Shown here: positions 1-9,516 of the stretch, in pieces
Layout: every line of letters begins with the position of its first letter
Position numbering within the stretch: the stretch's first letter is position 1
Source: Flavobacterium amnicola
GTDB lineage: Bacteria > Bacteroidota > Bacteroidia > Flavobacteriales > Flavobacteriaceae
Length of the DNA: 64,000 nt
Direction: 5' to 3'
Assembly: GCF_004122165.1 (NCBI RefSeq)
Contig: NZ_SBKO01000006.1
Location: 62,001-126,000, forward strand
Program-made: the position numbers and the translations under genes
Notes under the pieces: generated by a model
Told to the model about the DNA's origin: nothing
What the model saw: the letters and a program-made list of their open reading frames with translations, nothing else
Database searches by the model: none

Positions 1-244
1 CGAAACTTCTGGCTTTGGGAATCTCCTTTTCTTTTTTCACCGAAGAGAAATTTGTATTGGAAAAATTATGCATCAAATCGCCCGAAGATTCAATTAAAAT
101 CAGTTCTTTTTCATGGAAAGTCAATTCGAATCCGTCGTTGGTTTCAATGGTAATTTGCTGCTGATTAACTTTCAACACAATTCCATCTAAATTATCATCC
201 AGAACCGAAACTTTATCTCCTTTGGCAAACATACATTTGAACAT
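1..244 (-). CDS. DUF2027/Smr-like protein, N-terminal part (cut by window edge)
   Basis: The reverse strand is open from an ATG at 244 to the window edge (81 codons, no stop). The product begins MFKCMFAKGDKV and continues with a small beta-rich segment (KGDKVSVLDDNLDGIV) typical of the N-terminus of the Bacteroidetes DUF2027 family, whose longer members carry an Smr (MutS2-type) nuclease domain at the C-terminus. That C-terminal part lies outside the window, so the Smr assignment is inference. A second in-frame ATG at 232 is an equally plausible start. It is divergent from the gene starting at 329. Confidence 0.6.
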   Translation of the reverse strand, partial: MFKCMFAKGDKVSVLDDNLDGIVLKVNQQQITIETNDGFELTFHEKELILIESSGDLMHNFSNTNFSSVKKEKEIPKARSF

Positions 245-328
245 TTTAGCAAAAATAAAAAACTTTAGTTCACTCCCCTTTTATATTCTATCTTTTTTGT
301 AATATTGGGTTCAAACTTAAAAAACGAA

Positions 329-604
329 ATGGAAGACTACATGATTCCGTGTATGAACAAAACACTTTTCGGAGTCGATTGTTTTGGCTGTGGTACGCAA
401 CGCGCTTTACTTTTGCTCGCAAAAGGTGATTTTGTGGGTGCATTTCAAATGTTTCCTGCCATTTATACTACCCTTTTGTTTTTTGGTTTTGTAGGACTTC
501 ATTTTATTGATAAATCCAGAAACTACAAGAACTTCCTTATTTTTTTTGCTATCGTCAATGCCATTATAATGGTTGGTTCTTATTTTTATAAACATCTAAA
601 CTAA
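329..604 (+). CDS. DUF2752 family small membrane protein
   Basis: This is a 91-residue protein with the family's conserved block GVDCFGCGTQRA near residues 15-26 (Cys-Gly-Cys-Gly followed by Thr-Gln-Arg-Ala). Two hydrophobic segments follow, around residues 43-60 and 70-86, so it is predicted to be an integral inner-membrane protein. The family has no established function. I chose the ATG at 329; an in-frame TTG at 305 would add eight residues without any extra motif. It sits 11 bp before the CCC-motif membrane protein on the same strand, and the two probably form one transcript ending at the hairpin at 990. Confidence 0.85.
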   Translation: MEDYMIPCMNKTLFGVDCFGCGTQRALLLLAKGDFVGAFQMFPAIYTTLLFFGFVGLHFIDKSRNYKNFLIFFAIVNAIIMVGSYFYKHLN

Positions 605-615
605 ATCGCTAATTT

Positions 616-972
616 ATGGAAGAAATCCGCTCAAATTCAAACATGCCCACACAAAAATTACCTAACGGTACTTTAGTCATTATTTTAGGAATTGCTTCGA
701 TAATCACCTGCTGTTGCTATGGAATTATAAGTATTATTCTAGGCGGTGTTGGATTATTTTTGGCCAAAAAAGACACAGCTTTGTATCAGGAAAACCCGAG
801 TATCTACAAAGATTACAACAATATCCAAATAGGAAAAGTCTTGAGTATTATTGGAATTGTTTTAGGAGTTATCTACTTGATTTTTATGATTTGGATGATT
901 GGTGTCATCGGATGGGAAAACATGCAAAATCCTGAAGTGGTAGAAGCAAAAATGAGAGAATTATTTAGATAA
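616..972 (+). CDS. CCC-motif small membrane protein
   Basis: This is a 118-residue protein with two long hydrophobic stretches (about residues 20-50 and 75-100). It has a Cys-Cys-Cys-Tyr motif in the first membrane segment, which names this Bacteroidetes family (CCC motif membrane protein). Between the membrane segments lies a polar loop rich in Tyr, Asn and Lys. No enzymatic motif is visible and the function is unknown. It is the second gene of a two-gene unit with the DUF2752 protein and is followed by a strong bidirectional terminator shared with the convergent ornithine aminotransferase gene. Confidence 0.85.
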   Translation: MEEIRSNSNMPTQKLPNGTLVIILGIASIITCCCYGIISIILGGVGLFLAKKDTALYQENPSIYKDYNNIQIGKVLSIIGIVLGVIYLIFMIWMIGVIGWENMQNPEVVEAKMRELFR

Positions 973-988
973 TAATTTTCTATATCAA

Positions 989-1026
989 TAAAAAACCCGT
1001 TCTGAATCAGAACGGGTTTTTATTTT
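989..1026. terminator. Bidirectional rho-independent terminator
   Basis: AAAACCCGTTCTGA pairs with TCAGAACGGGTTTT to give a long perfect stem, A-rich on the left and T-rich on the right. It lies between convergent genes, the CCC-motif protein (+) and ornithine aminotransferase (-), and can serve both. Confidence 0.9.
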
Positions 1027-2271
1027 TTATTTTTCAAATTCTTTTAAAGTCGAAATAATTATAGCAACACATTCCAACAATTGCTCTTCGTTCATCACTA
1101 ATGGTGGTGCAAAACGAATAATATTTCCGTGAGTTGGTTTGGCTAATAATCCGTTTTCGGCCAAACGCATACAAATATTCCAAGCGGTATCACTTTCTTC
1201 GGTATCATTAATCACTACTGCGTTTAACAATCCTTTTCCACGAACTAACGTTGCTACCGAAGAAGTCTGAATAAATTTATCCAATTCGGCACGGAAGATT
1301 TGCCCCAAACGCTCTGCATTTTCGGCTAATTTCTCATCGGTTACCACGTTTAAAGCGGCAATTGCAACAGCAGCAGCCACAGGGTTTCCTCCAAAAGTAG
1401 AACCGTGTTGTCCTGGTTTAATTACATTCATAATAGCGTCATTCGCCAATACTGCCGAAACAGGATATGCTCCACCCGAAATCGCTTTCCCTAAAATCAA
1501 AATATCCGGTTGTACATTCTCATGGTGAACCGCCAATAATTTTCCAGTACGCGCAATACCCGTTTGAACTTCATCAGCAATAAACAATACATTGTGTTTT
1601 TCACATAATGCTTTGGCTTTGGCTAAATACCCTTCTGAAGGTACATACACTCCAGCTTCCCCTTGAATAGGCTCTACTAAGAATCCAGCAATATTTGGAG
1701 AAGAAGTAATCGCTTTTTCTAAAGTGTCTAAATCATCGTACGCAATTTTGATAAATCCGGCTGTATATGGTCCGAAGTTTTTACGTGCATTTTCATCGTT
1801 AGAAAACGAAATGATAGTAGTTGTTCTTCCATGGAAGTTATTTTCGCAAACGATTATTTGTGCTTCGTTTTCGTTGATTCCTTTTTTCTCGTACGCCCAT
1901 TTTCTACATAGTTTCAAAGCCGTTTCAACAGCTTCGGCACCTGTATTCATTGGTAATACTTTATCAAAACCAAAATAGTTGGTTATAAACTGTTCATACA
2001 CTCCTAATTTATCATTGTAAAAAGCACGAGAAGTAAGCGTTAAAGTTTGCGCTTGCTCGATCATTGCTCCTACAATTTTTGGATGACAATGTCCTTGATT
2101 CACTGCCGAATACGCCGACAAAAAATCGTAATATTTTTTTCCTTCTACATCCCAAACATAAACGCCTTCACCTCTATTCAACACTACTGGTAGTGGATGG
2201 TAATTGTGAGCTCCGTGCTTGTCTTCTAATGCAATGGCTTCTGCTGAACTTAATTTTTCTAAAACTGCCAT
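1027..2271 (-). CDS. rocD: Ornithine--oxo-acid aminotransferase
   Basis: This class-III PLP aminotransferase transfers the delta-amino group of ornithine to 2-oxoglutarate, giving glutamate-5-semialdehyde and linking arginine/ornithine catabolism to proline and glutamate. The 414-residue protein shows the family features in order: NTGAEAVE (about 109-116), NNFHGRT (about 144-150), the cofactor-binding DEVQTG (about 233-238), and the Schiff-base lysine in LGKAISGG (Lys about 262). I start it at the ATG at 2271 (MAVLEKLSS). An upstream ATG at 2304 would add eleven residues that do not look like part of the fold. Cytosolic, single-gene unit, with a TAnnTTTG promoter box upstream at 2342-2349. 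Confidence 0.95.
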   Translation of the reverse strand: MAVLEKLSSAEAIALEDKHGAHNYHPLPVVLNRGEGVYVWDVEGKKYYDFLSAYSAVNQGHCHPKIVGAMIEQAQTLTLTSRAFYNDKLGVYEQFITNYFGFDKVLPMNTGAEAVETALKLCRKWAYEKKGINENEAQIIVCENNFHGRTTTIISFSNDENARKNFGPYTAGFIKIAYDDLDTLEKAITSSPNIAGFLVEPIQGEAGVYVPSEGYLAKAKALCEKHNVLFIADEVQTGIARTGKLLAVHHENVQPDILILGKAISGGAYPVSAVLANDAIMNVIKPGQHGSTFGGNPVAAAVAIAALNVVTDEKLAENAERLGQIFRAELDKFIQTSSVATLVRGKGLLNAVVINDTEESDTAWNICMRLAENGLLAKPTHGNIIRFAPPLVMNEEQLLECVAIIISTLKEFEK

Positions 2272-2341
2272 ACTAATAATTTTTATTGATTGGTAAAATC
2301 GCAATTCCTACTTCAAGGTGAGAAATCAACCTTTTTCAGCA

Positions 2342-2349
2342 CAAAAATA
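2342..2349 (-). promoter_or_regulatory. Bacteroidetes -7 box (TATTTTTG) for rocD
   Basis: On the minus strand TATTTTTG matches the flavobacterial TAnnTTTG -7 consensus, about 70 bp ahead of the chosen rocD start. The -33 TTG element was not placed with confidence. Confidence 0.5.
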
Positions 2350-2365
2350 GTACTAATTTTGAGAA

Positions 2366-3052
2366 TTATTTTTTAATCCGCTGTAAAATGTCATTCATCA
2401 TCTCAATCTGTACTTTTTGAATTTCAATTAATTCTTGTTGCTGATTCATAATGAGATGATCTATCTTTTCATCGAGCATTCGAATTTCAACTTCTGCTTT
2501 CAGATTAATCATGTAATCTTTTTTAGCTCTTTCTCGATCTTTTTCTTCCTGACGATTTTGACTCATCATAATAACAGGCGCTTGTAATGCCGCTAAACAT
2601 GACAACAACAGGTTCAATAAAATAAAGGGATACGGATCAAACCCATTGTTCACCAAGATGAAAACATTTAAACTAATCCAAATTAAAATGAAAGCAAAGA
2701 AGGCAATAATAAAAGTCCAACTTCCACCAAAAGCCGCCACTTTATCAGCGATAATTTGTCCGTAGTTTCGAACATCCACCTCATCTTCTACTTTGTTTAC
2801 AAATGACTTATCATCATTAATAGAGTGAATGATTTTTTTATGTAAATCAGAAAGTTGCCCTACTTCAGTAGCCAAATACTTCGAAATATATTTTTCGCGA
2901 TAGATATTGAGTTCGCTGTCGGCGATAAAATCCTGAAGTTTGAAGTTCGGATAGTCTTCTCTAATCAAATTTAACACAGGAATCCGAATGGTTTTTCCCA
3001 AGACTTTTTCACTTTCTTGAAATTCAATCCCTGAAATGGCACTTTTAAACAT
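2366..3052 (-). CDS. DUF1003 domain membrane protein
   Basis: This is a 228-residue protein. The first 100 residues are soluble. Two transmembrane helices follow (about 110-135 and 142-165), and then the DUF1003 signature: DPYPFILLN, then APVIMMSQNRQ and a basic DRERAKKDY segment. The C-terminal 50 residues are a charged, Gln/Glu-rich helix likely to form a coiled coil. DUF1003 proteins are widespread inner-membrane proteins without an agreed function. It stands alone between rocD and the DUF1697 gene on the same strand. Confidence 0.88.
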   Translation of the reverse strand: MFKSAISGIEFQESEKVLGKTIRIPVLNLIREDYPNFKLQDFIADSELNIYREKYISKYLATEVGQLSDLHKKIIHSINDDKSFVNKVEDEVDVRNYGQIIADKVAAFGGSWTFIIAFFAFILIWISLNVFILVNNGFDPYPFILLNLLLSCLAALQAPVIMMSQNRQEEKDRERAKKDYMINLKAEVEIRMLDEKIDHLIMNQQQELIEIQKVQIEMMNDILQRIKK

Positions 3053-3101
3053 ATTGAAAAAATTAACTTCACTAATATACTTAATAATACATTCCTTGTC
3101 G

Positions 3102-3644
3102 TTATATATTGTACATATTTAATAAAGCAGTAACGGTATTCCAATTTCGTATGGTTGCCGTTACATTTAGTTTTTTCTCAATGTACTTTTGATCAAAACG
3201 TGTTTTTCCAGCCCCAACAGCATATTTAATGTAAATTCGACTACTATCAATATGCACTTCATCGGGTTTGAACTGACTCATTTTTAAGTCATTCAAATGG
3301 CTTGAATTCAATTCTTTGGATATAAAAGCGACATATAATTTCTTCGTATCCAATTCTTTTTCTTTTAAAAATGGATTATTGGCAAAACAAGCTTCCAAAT
3401 CGGATTTCGAAATCACCACAGTAGGCACTTCCAATCCCATTTCTTTAAAAATTTCTTGTTTGATTTTAAATCCAACGGTCGCACCATGCTCTTCTTCGGC
3501 ATCTACAAAAACATTTCCCGATTGAATATAGGTTTGTACATTTTGGAACCCCATATTTTCTAATAGTTGCTTTAACGCTTCCATTTTTATCATATTGTGC
3601 CCTGAAACGTTAATGCCTCGCAGTAAAACCAAATGTGTAACCAT
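3102..3644 (-). CDS. DUF1697 family protein
   Basis: This is a 180-residue protein whose N-terminus (HLVLLRGINVSGHNMIKM) and following IQSGNVFVD block are diagnostic of DUF1697, a compact alpha/beta family common in bacteria with no assigned biochemical role. No signal peptide or membrane segment is seen, so it should be cytosolic. The start at 3644 (MVTHLVLLRG) places the family motif at the very N-terminus. An upstream in-frame ATG at 3662 would add only six residues. Confidence 0.88.
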   Translation of the reverse strand: MVTHLVLLRGINVSGHNMIKMEALKQLLENMGFQNVQTYIQSGNVFVDAEEEHGATVGFKIKQEIFKEMGLEVPTVVISKSDLEACFANNPFLKEKELDTKKLYVAFISKELNSSHLNDLKMSQFKPDEVHIDSSRIYIKYAVGAGKTRFDQKYIEKKLNVTATIRNWNTVTALLNMYNI

Positions 3645-3776
3645 CTTCAAAATTTTACGCAAAACTACAGCTATTTTTTATTTTAACTCCATTCAAAGAG
3701 AACTTATAAACACTTTTTGTTTTTTTATTTTAAATTGATATATTGCTGAACTAAAACAAGTTATAAGCCTTTTATT

Positions 3777-6566
3777 ATGAAAAAAACATTACTGCTATTC
3801 GCACTACTATTTCTGTCCGCCAAAACAACAAACGCTCAAAATTGGGAAATCAAAACCAATGCTGATTTCAATCCTTATTTTGAAGAAGCCTATCGAATGT
3901 ATCCCGAAATTCCACGAGGTATCTTAGAATCAGTCGCTTACACCAATACCCATTTAAAACATATTGCACCAAATCCTGACCATCAAAGTTGTATTGGTTT
4001 ACCAAATGTTTTTGGCGTCATGGGTTTAATTGAAGATGGCAAAAATTACTTTAGAAACAATTTAAAATTGGTTAGTACTTTATCTGGTTTTTCTGAAAAA
4101 GAGATAAAAGATGTACCTCGAGCCAACATTTTAGCGTATGCAAAAGCCTATCACAATTTACTACAACGAGTTGACGATAAATCGATTGAAAACCAACGCG
4201 TGATTTTAAATCAGCTGAGTGAGCTACCCGATAAAAACTCTTATTTCTTGGATTCCTTTTTTTATTCGGTGCTGATGAACATGAACCAACCACAGTTTCA
4301 AGCGATTCATAAAATTCCAAATTATAATATCAATTTTGGAAAAGCTTTTGGTAAAAATTTAAGCATTTTACAATCGAAATCCATAAAAATCACAAACGAT
4401 AAAATTGAAACCGAAGACGGAAAAACATATCAGCAAAATAAATTAATGGCACCACCTTGTAGTGATGTATCGGCAGGATTTCCCTATACTGTATTAGCTG
4501 CTCCGGCCGATCCTGGAAATTACAGTTCTCGAAGTGGTACTGCCATCACCCACGCCACGATTCACACGATGCAAGGTACGTATGCCGGTGCGATTTCGTG
4601 GTTTCAAAATCCGTCAGCCAATGTTTCAGCACATTATAACATTCGTGCTTCCGATGGTCAAATTACACAATCGGTTTGCGAAATTGATAAAGCCTGGCAT
4701 GTGAGTAATTCTAATCCATATGCCATTGGCATCGAACATGAAGGCTATATAGAAGATGCTTCCTGGTATACCAATAACATGTATGTCGTTTCGGCAAAAC
4801 TCACTGAAGACATGGCAACCCGACGTGGCATTAACCTTAAAAGAACCTACGATAAAAACGGAGATTCTGGCACAAATCCAATTAGTGATGGTTGTTTTAA
4901 AATCAAAGGCCACCAACATTTTCCGGCTCAAACACACGTAGATCCGGGACCGTTTTGGGATTGGAATAAGTACTACGATTTGTTAAATCCGTATGCAGCT
5001 GCTACTGTAAATACCTATACTACTTGTTCTGGTACTTTTTATGATAGCGGGGGTTCGGCTGCCAATTATGGTAGTGACGAACGCATCTTCTATTTGATAA
5101 AACCAACGGGAGCAGGTACTGTTTCCTTGAATTTTAGCAGTTTAAACTTAGAAACCAATTACGATTATTTATATGTGTATGATGGCGAAAGTTACAATGA
5201 CCCGTTAATTGCAACGTTAAACGGTACAACACTTCCTCCCACTATTGTAGGAACGAGCGGAAAATTATTATTGGAATTTAGAACCGATTGTGCCACCGTA
5301 GCTTCGGGTTGGACCGCCAATTGGTCGTGTAATACCACTGCACCACTTTGTGAAGAACCTTCTGCGCTAGCGGAAAGCAATCTGACTCATAATACAGTAC
5401 GTTTCGATTGGGCAGATGTTGCGACAGCTACTTCTTACGAAATACGTTACAAACATGCCTTAAATGCCACATGGGATACTTTCACGACTACTATTTCGCA
5501 ATTCGATGCTACTGGATTGGCTTCCGATGGACGCTATTTGTGGCAAGTGCGTGCGATTTGCAACGAATTAAATAGTTCAGCGTGGATTGGTAAAGAATTT
5601 ATTAAAACAAGTAGCGCTTCCAACATAACCACTACTACTTGTACGGGTCGATTTACCGATACGGGTGAAGAAATTGGAGGCTATCGCAACAACGAAAACT
5701 ACACCTTTACCATTGCCCCTACAGGAGCGACCTCGATAAAAGTAACTTTCGATAGTTTCATTACCGAAGCCGGTTTTGATTTTCTTAGAATTTATGATGG
5801 TCCAACAACTGCTTCCACTTTATTAGGAACCTATTCTGGGACAACATTGCCTCCGGTTATAAATGCATCAGGAGGAAGTCTAACCTTCCGATTTACTTCT
5901 GATAATTCGACGACAAAAGCGGGTTGGAGTGCCAATTGGACTTGTTGTGATGCCAAAGAAATCAATGTGACAGGAAACAGTACTAACATTCTGTACAACA
6001 GTATGACACCAAGCACTACCAATAACACCGATTTTGGCACCGTAAGTGTGAATACTTCGAAAACCTATAAAATTCAAAATACAGGTCCGACTGCCTTATC
6101 CATCAAAAATATCAGTATTTCAGGTACTGATGCCTCCCGTTTTACGCTTTCAGGAATTACTTTACCCGCTATAGTTACAGCTGGAGAAGACCTATCCTTT
6201 AGCATTTTGTTTAACGCTGGCATCTCTGGAATAAAAAATGCTACAGTTACTATCGACAATGATGATTGTAATGAAACATTGTACAATTATGCTATTCAAG
6301 CCACAAGTAGCACTTTAACAACCACTGACTTTGAAAATTTAGCCAATATAAATGTGTATTCTAAGGACAATTTTATTCATATTGATTCTGATTCTGAAAT
6401 CATTGCATCGGTTCGTGTTTTTGATATTTTAGGTCGAAAATGGTATGGAAATGATAATGTAAACACGAAGAACTTCAAAACTACATTGGTTTCCCAAAAA
6501 AACATTTTACTCGTTCTAGTCAAAACCGAATCAGGAAGAAGTAAAACAGTCAAAATAATTCATTAA
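3777..6566 (+). CDS. Secreted N-acetylmuramoyl-L-alanine amidase with CUB and FN3 domains, T9SS sorted
   Basis: This is a 929-residue modular exoenzyme expected to cut the amide bond between N-acetylmuramate and the peptide stem of peptidoglycan. A signal peptide (about 1-21, ending NAQ) is followed by about 200 residues of unassigned helical sequence. The amidase_2 domain (about 235-405) has zinc-ligand candidates His263 (THATIHTMQG) and His387 with Asp389 (HVDPGP), plus Glu320 in GIEHEG. Then come a CUB domain (about 414-525), a fibronectin-III-like domain (about 528-612), a second CUB (about 618-727), a choice-of-anchor-D/Ig-like domain (about 728-845) and a type IX secretion C-terminal sorting domain (about 855-929). 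The CUB and FN3 modules suggest binding to surface glycans or prey/host walls. Monocistronic, closed by the hairpin at 6597. Confidence 0.88.
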   Translation: MKKTLLLFALLFLSAKTTNAQNWEIKTNADFNPYFEEAYRMYPEIPRGILESVAYTNTHLKHIAPNPDHQSCIGLPNVFGVMGLIEDGKNYFRNNLKLVSTLSGFSEKEIKDVPRANILAYAKAYHNLLQRVDDKSIENQRVILNQLSELPDKNSYFLDSFFYSVLMNMNQPQFQAIHKIPNYNINFGKAFGKNLSILQSKSIKITNDKIETEDGKTYQQNKLMAPPCSDVSAGFPYTVLAAPADPGNYSSRSGTAITHATIHTMQGTYAGAISWFQNPSANVSAHYNIRASDGQITQSVCEIDKAWHVSNSNPYAIGIEHEGYIEDASWYTNNMYVVSAKLTEDMATRRGINLKRTYDKNGDSGTNPISDGCFKIKGHQHFPAQTHVDPGPFWDWNKYYDLLNPYAAATVNTYTTCSGTFYDSGGSAANYGSDERIFYLIKPTGAGTVSLNFSSLNLETNYDYLYVYDGESYNDPLIATLNGTTLPPTIVGTSGKLLLEFRTDCATVASGWTANWSCNTTAPLCEEPSALAESNLTHNTVRFDWADVATATSYEIRYKHALNATWDTFTTTISQFDATGLASDGRYLWQVRAICNELNSSAWIGKEFIKTSSASNITTTTCTGRFTDTGEEIGGYRNNENYTFTIAPTGATSIKVTFDSFITEAGFDFLRIYDGPTTASTLLGTYSGTTLPPVINASGGSLTFRFTSDNSTTKAGWSANWTCCDAKEINVTGNSTNILYNSMTPSTTNNTDFGTVSVNTSKTYKIQNTGPTALSIKNISISGTDASRFTLSGITLPAIVTAGEDLSFSILFNAGISGIKNATVTIDNDDCNETLYNYAIQATSSTLTTTDFENLANINVYSKDNFIHIDSDSEIIASVRVFDILGRKWYGNDNVNTKNFKTTLVSQKNILLVLVKTESGRSKTVKIIH

Positions 6567-6596
6567 GCTGAATTAAACATTCAAACCAATTAAATT

Positions 6597-6632
6597 AAAA
6601 AAACTGCAATTAATTTATTGCAGTTTTTTTAT
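6597..6632 (+). terminator. Rho-independent terminator after the amidase gene
   Basis: AAAACTGCAAT pairs with ATTGCAGTTTT around a TAATTT loop, followed by a run of T. It lies 30 bp after the amidase stop, facing the convergent gene at 6677. Confidence 0.85.
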
Positions 6633-6676
6633 TTCCATCTTCCAAATTTACAGTAGAAACAGGCCTTTTGCACACA

Positions 6677-7399
6677 TTAATTTTTAAACTCTTTTCTTTT
6701 GGTCAACAAAAACTCTATGACATCTAAAATGCCATTTTTATAAATTACTTCCGATGAATATACATCCAAAGCACAAAAGTCAATAAAAAGAGGGATTTCT
6801 TCTGTTTTTAAATGTAAATCTTTACTGAAAAAATCATCTGAAAAGTTATTTTTCACATATTGTCTAAAATTTGTTTTCTCCACTTTATTCTCTCCATCAT
6901 TTTCCTTTTTACGGAACAATTTGAAAATTTTTTTCCCAATCTCGATAAAATCCATCCCATTCACAATTTCCCCAGTATAAACCCCAACTACATTTGGTCG
7001 TAAGACATCTTTTTCAATTTTTGAAGCTTTCAAAGCCTCATAACTCACATCAATTTTATTTTCTGGAGTTCTTTTAACTTCTATTTCATTCAATTCAATT
7101 GGTTTTTCTTCTAATGTTACAATTATCTTACCTTGATTAAAAATCTCATCGTTCACAATCACCTTTTTAACCAAAAATCGCTTGGAATAAAAAATAAGTG
7201 TTTCTTTCATTTTTGCCAAAATCAAAAACTCTCCTTCTGCATTAGATTTAACAATTTGCTTTGCATTCACACTTACTACTTCAACATCAGCTATTCTCGT
7301 TCCATTAAATTTAACCACTCCACTGATTTCCTTTTCCTGTGAAAAAACCGAGCTATAAAAAAACACAAAATATAAAAAAGTGCTATTAAAACGCTTCAT
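6677..7399 (-). CDS. Exported carboxypeptidase-regulatory-like domain protein
   Basis: This is a 240-residue protein with a signal peptide (about 1-20, ending VFSQ). It then has a carboxypeptidase-D-regulatory-like / CNA-B-type beta-sandwich (about 24-95), recognisable by the pattern ISGVVKFNGTRIADVEVVSVN, here without the usual GxY ending. The remaining residues are basic and unassigned (about 100-240). In flavobacteria such domains usually sit at the N-terminus of TonB receptors or as small stand-alone periplasmic proteins. This one resembles in layout the longer protein at 28951. No enzyme motif is visible; the function is unknown. Confidence 0.75.
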   Translation of the reverse strand: MKRFNSTFLYFVFFYSSVFSQEKEISGVVKFNGTRIADVEVVSVNAKQIVKSNAEGEFLILAKMKETLIFYSKRFLVKKVIVNDEIFNQGKIIVTLEEKPIELNEIEVKRTPENKIDVSYEALKASKIEKDVLRPNVVGVYTGEIVNGMDFIEIGKKIFKLFRKKENDGENKVEKTNFRQYVKNNFSDDFFSKDLHLKTEEIPLFIDFCALDVYSSEVIYKNGILDVIEFLLTKRKEFKN

Positions 7400-7538
7400 A
7401 AGAATTTAATTTTACTCTAAAATAAAAGAACTAAAAAGGAAGAATTATAAAAGTTTTGTTAATTGAGAATTAATTAACGAGTCAATACAATTCCGGTTTA
7501 CTTCACATTTCTAACTTCGTACTTCTAACATCATTTAC

Positions 7539-7546
7539 TATCTTTG
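7539..7546 (+). promoter_or_regulatory. -7 box (TATCTTTG) immediately before rlmD
   Basis: TATCTTTG matches the TAnnTTTG consensus exactly and ends only four bases before the rlmD ATG at 7551. If used, transcription would begin at or next to the start codon, giving a leaderless or nearly leaderless mRNA. Confidence 0.6.
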
Positions 7547-7550
7547 CCCC

Positions 7551-8963
7551 ATGGGAAGAAAAAAAACAGACAAAATCGTATTCGAAAACGTAAAAGTCCT
7601 TGATGCAGGTGCAAAAGGCGTAAGTGTAGCAAAAGCTCCAGAAGGTCAAGTTATTTTTATACCAAATGTCGTTCCGGGCGACGTGGTAGATGTACAAACT
7701 TTCAAAAAAAGAAAATCCTATTTTGAGGGAAAAGCTGTAAAATTTCATAGTTTTTCAGAACACCGTACAGAGCCGGTTTGCGAGCATTTTGGCGTATGTG
7801 GCGGTTGCAAATGGCAAAACATGAAATACAGCCAGCAATTGTTTTATAAAAACCAAGAAGTTTACAATAATTTAAAACGAATTGGAAAAGTTGAATTACC
7901 TGAATTTGAGCCTATTTTAGGTTCAGAGAAGCAATTTTTCTACCGTAATAAAATGGAATTCGGATTCTCTTCTTCGCGATGGATGACACTAGAAGAAATT
8001 AATTCAGAAAAAGAATTCGACAATAAAAATGCCGTTGGTTTTCACATTCCAAAAATGTGGGACAAAATTCTTGATATCGAAAAGTGTCATTTACAACAAG
8101 ATCCTTCCAACGCCATTCGTAACGAAATTAGAGCGTTTGCAAACGAAAACGGATTAGCTTTTTTCAATCCGAGAGAACACAGCGGATTGTTGCGTACCTT
8201 GATGATTCGTACCGCTTCAACAGGTGAATTAATGGTTTTGATTCAGTTCTTCGACAATAATAAAAAAGAAATAGAATTGATGATGAATTTCTTGGCAGAG
8301 CGTTTCCCTGAAATTACGTCATTGTTATACGTAATCAACCAAAAGGCAAATGATACGTTATATGACCAAGATATCATTTTATTCAAAGGCCGTGATTACA
8401 TCTTGGAAGAAATGGAAGGTTTGCAGTTTAGCATCAATGCGAAATCCTTTTACCAAACCAATTCGGAACAAGCCTACGAATTATATGCCATTACTAGAGA
8501 TTTTGCTGGATTAACTGGAAATGAGTTGGTGTATGATTTGTATACCGGAACAGGAACAATTGCTCAGTTTGTTTCCAAAAAAGCCAAAAAAGTAATTGGT
8601 GTGGAAGCGGTTCCAGAAGCCATTTCTGAAGCAAAAGTAAATGCAACACGCAATAATATAACCAATTGCGAGTTTTTTGTTGGTGACATGAAAAATATAT
8701 TCAATGACGAATTCATCAAAACACACGGTCATCCAGATGTAATTATTACCGACCCACCGCGTGACGGAATGCATGCTGATGTGGTGAAACAAATTCTAAG
8801 TATTGCTCCCGAAAAAGTGGTATATGTGAGTTGTAATTCGGCAACACAAGCCCGTGATTTGGCTTTACTAGATGAAATGTATAAAGTCACTCGTGTGCGA
8901 CCAGTGGATATGTTCCCACAAACGCATCACGTAGAAAATGTGGTACTTTTAGAGAAGAAATAA
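7551..8963 (+). CDS. rlmD: 23S rRNA (uracil-C5)-methyltransferase, RlmD type
   Basis: This cytosolic SAM-dependent enzyme methylates C5 of a 23S rRNA uridine (U1939 in E. coli numbering). The 470-residue protein begins with a TRAM-like RNA-binding segment (about 8-70). The [4Fe-4S] cysteines are Cys77, Cys83 and Cys86 (CEHFGVCGGC) and Cys179 (DIEKCH). The SAM-binding fold carries DLYTGTGTIAQF and the ITDPPRDG motif. The catalytic cysteine is near residue 428 in VVYVSCNSATQARDL. All key residues are present. Bacteroidetes paralogues RlmC/RlmD are hard to separate by eye, so the exact target base is inferred. The promoter box lies directly at the start codon. Confidence 0.9.
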   Translation: MGRKKTDKIVFENVKVLDAGAKGVSVAKAPEGQVIFIPNVVPGDVVDVQTFKKRKSYFEGKAVKFHSFSEHRTEPVCEHFGVCGGCKWQNMKYSQQLFYKNQEVYNNLKRIGKVELPEFEPILGSEKQFFYRNKMEFGFSSSRWMTLEEINSEKEFDNKNAVGFHIPKMWDKILDIEKCHLQQDPSNAIRNEIRAFANENGLAFFNPREHSGLLRTLMIRTASTGELMVLIQFFDNNKKEIELMMNFLAERFPEITSLLYVINQKANDTLYDQDIILFKGRDYILEEMEGLQFSINAKSFYQTNSEQAYELYAITRDFAGLTGNELVYDLYTGTGTIAQFVSKKAKKVIGVEAVPEAISEAKVNATRNNITNCEFFVGDMKNIFNDEFIKTHGHPDVIITDPPRDGMHADVVKQILSIAPEKVVYVSCNSATQARDLALLDEMYKVTRVRPVDMFPQTHHVENVVLLEKK

Positions 8964-9009
8964 ATGTTTCCTTCGAGAACCTCAGGCAACAAATTTTGAT
9001 ATAAAAAAT

Positions 9010-9516
9010 ATGAAAAAAATACTATTCGGATTATTCACATTGCTCTTCGCTCTTTCGATTTGGAATTGCGAAAAAGATGATATTTGTGAAGACGGTACCC
9101 CAACCACTCCAAAACTCATCATCGAATTTTATGACAATGACAATCCGACGAATACAAAAAATGTAACCGATTTAAAAGTTACCGCTGAAGGTATGACTTC
9201 ATCATTAGAATATAATGCTGTTAGCAAAATAGAACTGCCCTTGAAAACTGATGCTGATCTAGTGAAATACAATTTGGTTTTAAACTCTAAAAATGCGGAC
9301 ATTACCTTGCAGAATGAAGACAAAATCACCATCAATTACACTAGAAAAGACATCTATATCTCAAGAGCTTGTGGTTTTAAAACGCTTTATAATTTGAATA
9401 CAAATCCGAACGGAATGCCGCTGACAACAGACTCTAACAATTGGATTAAAGAAATTAAGATTCAGAAATTTACCATCGAAAACGAAAATGAAACACATGT
9501 TAAAATATTCTTTTAG
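9010..9516 (+). CDS. DUF6452 family lipoprotein
   Basis: This is a 168-residue protein with a lipoprotein-like signal ending at a cysteine near residue 20 (ALSIWNC). It continues with a beta-rich body containing CEDGTPTTPKLIIEFYD and an RACGFKTLYN segment with a second conserved cysteine. These features match the Flavobacteriaceae family DUF6452, of unknown function. It overlaps the DUF6048 gene by 29 bp, and the two are normally found together, so a shared envelope role is likely. Confidence 0.82.
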   Translation: MKKILFGLFTLLFALSIWNCEKDDICEDGTPTTPKLIIEFYDNDNPTNTKNVTDLKVTAEGMTSSLEYNAVSKIELPLKTDADLVKYNLVLNSKNADITLQNEDKITINYTRKDIYISRACGFKTLYNLNTNPNGMPLTTDSNNWIKEIKIQKFTIENENETHVKIFF

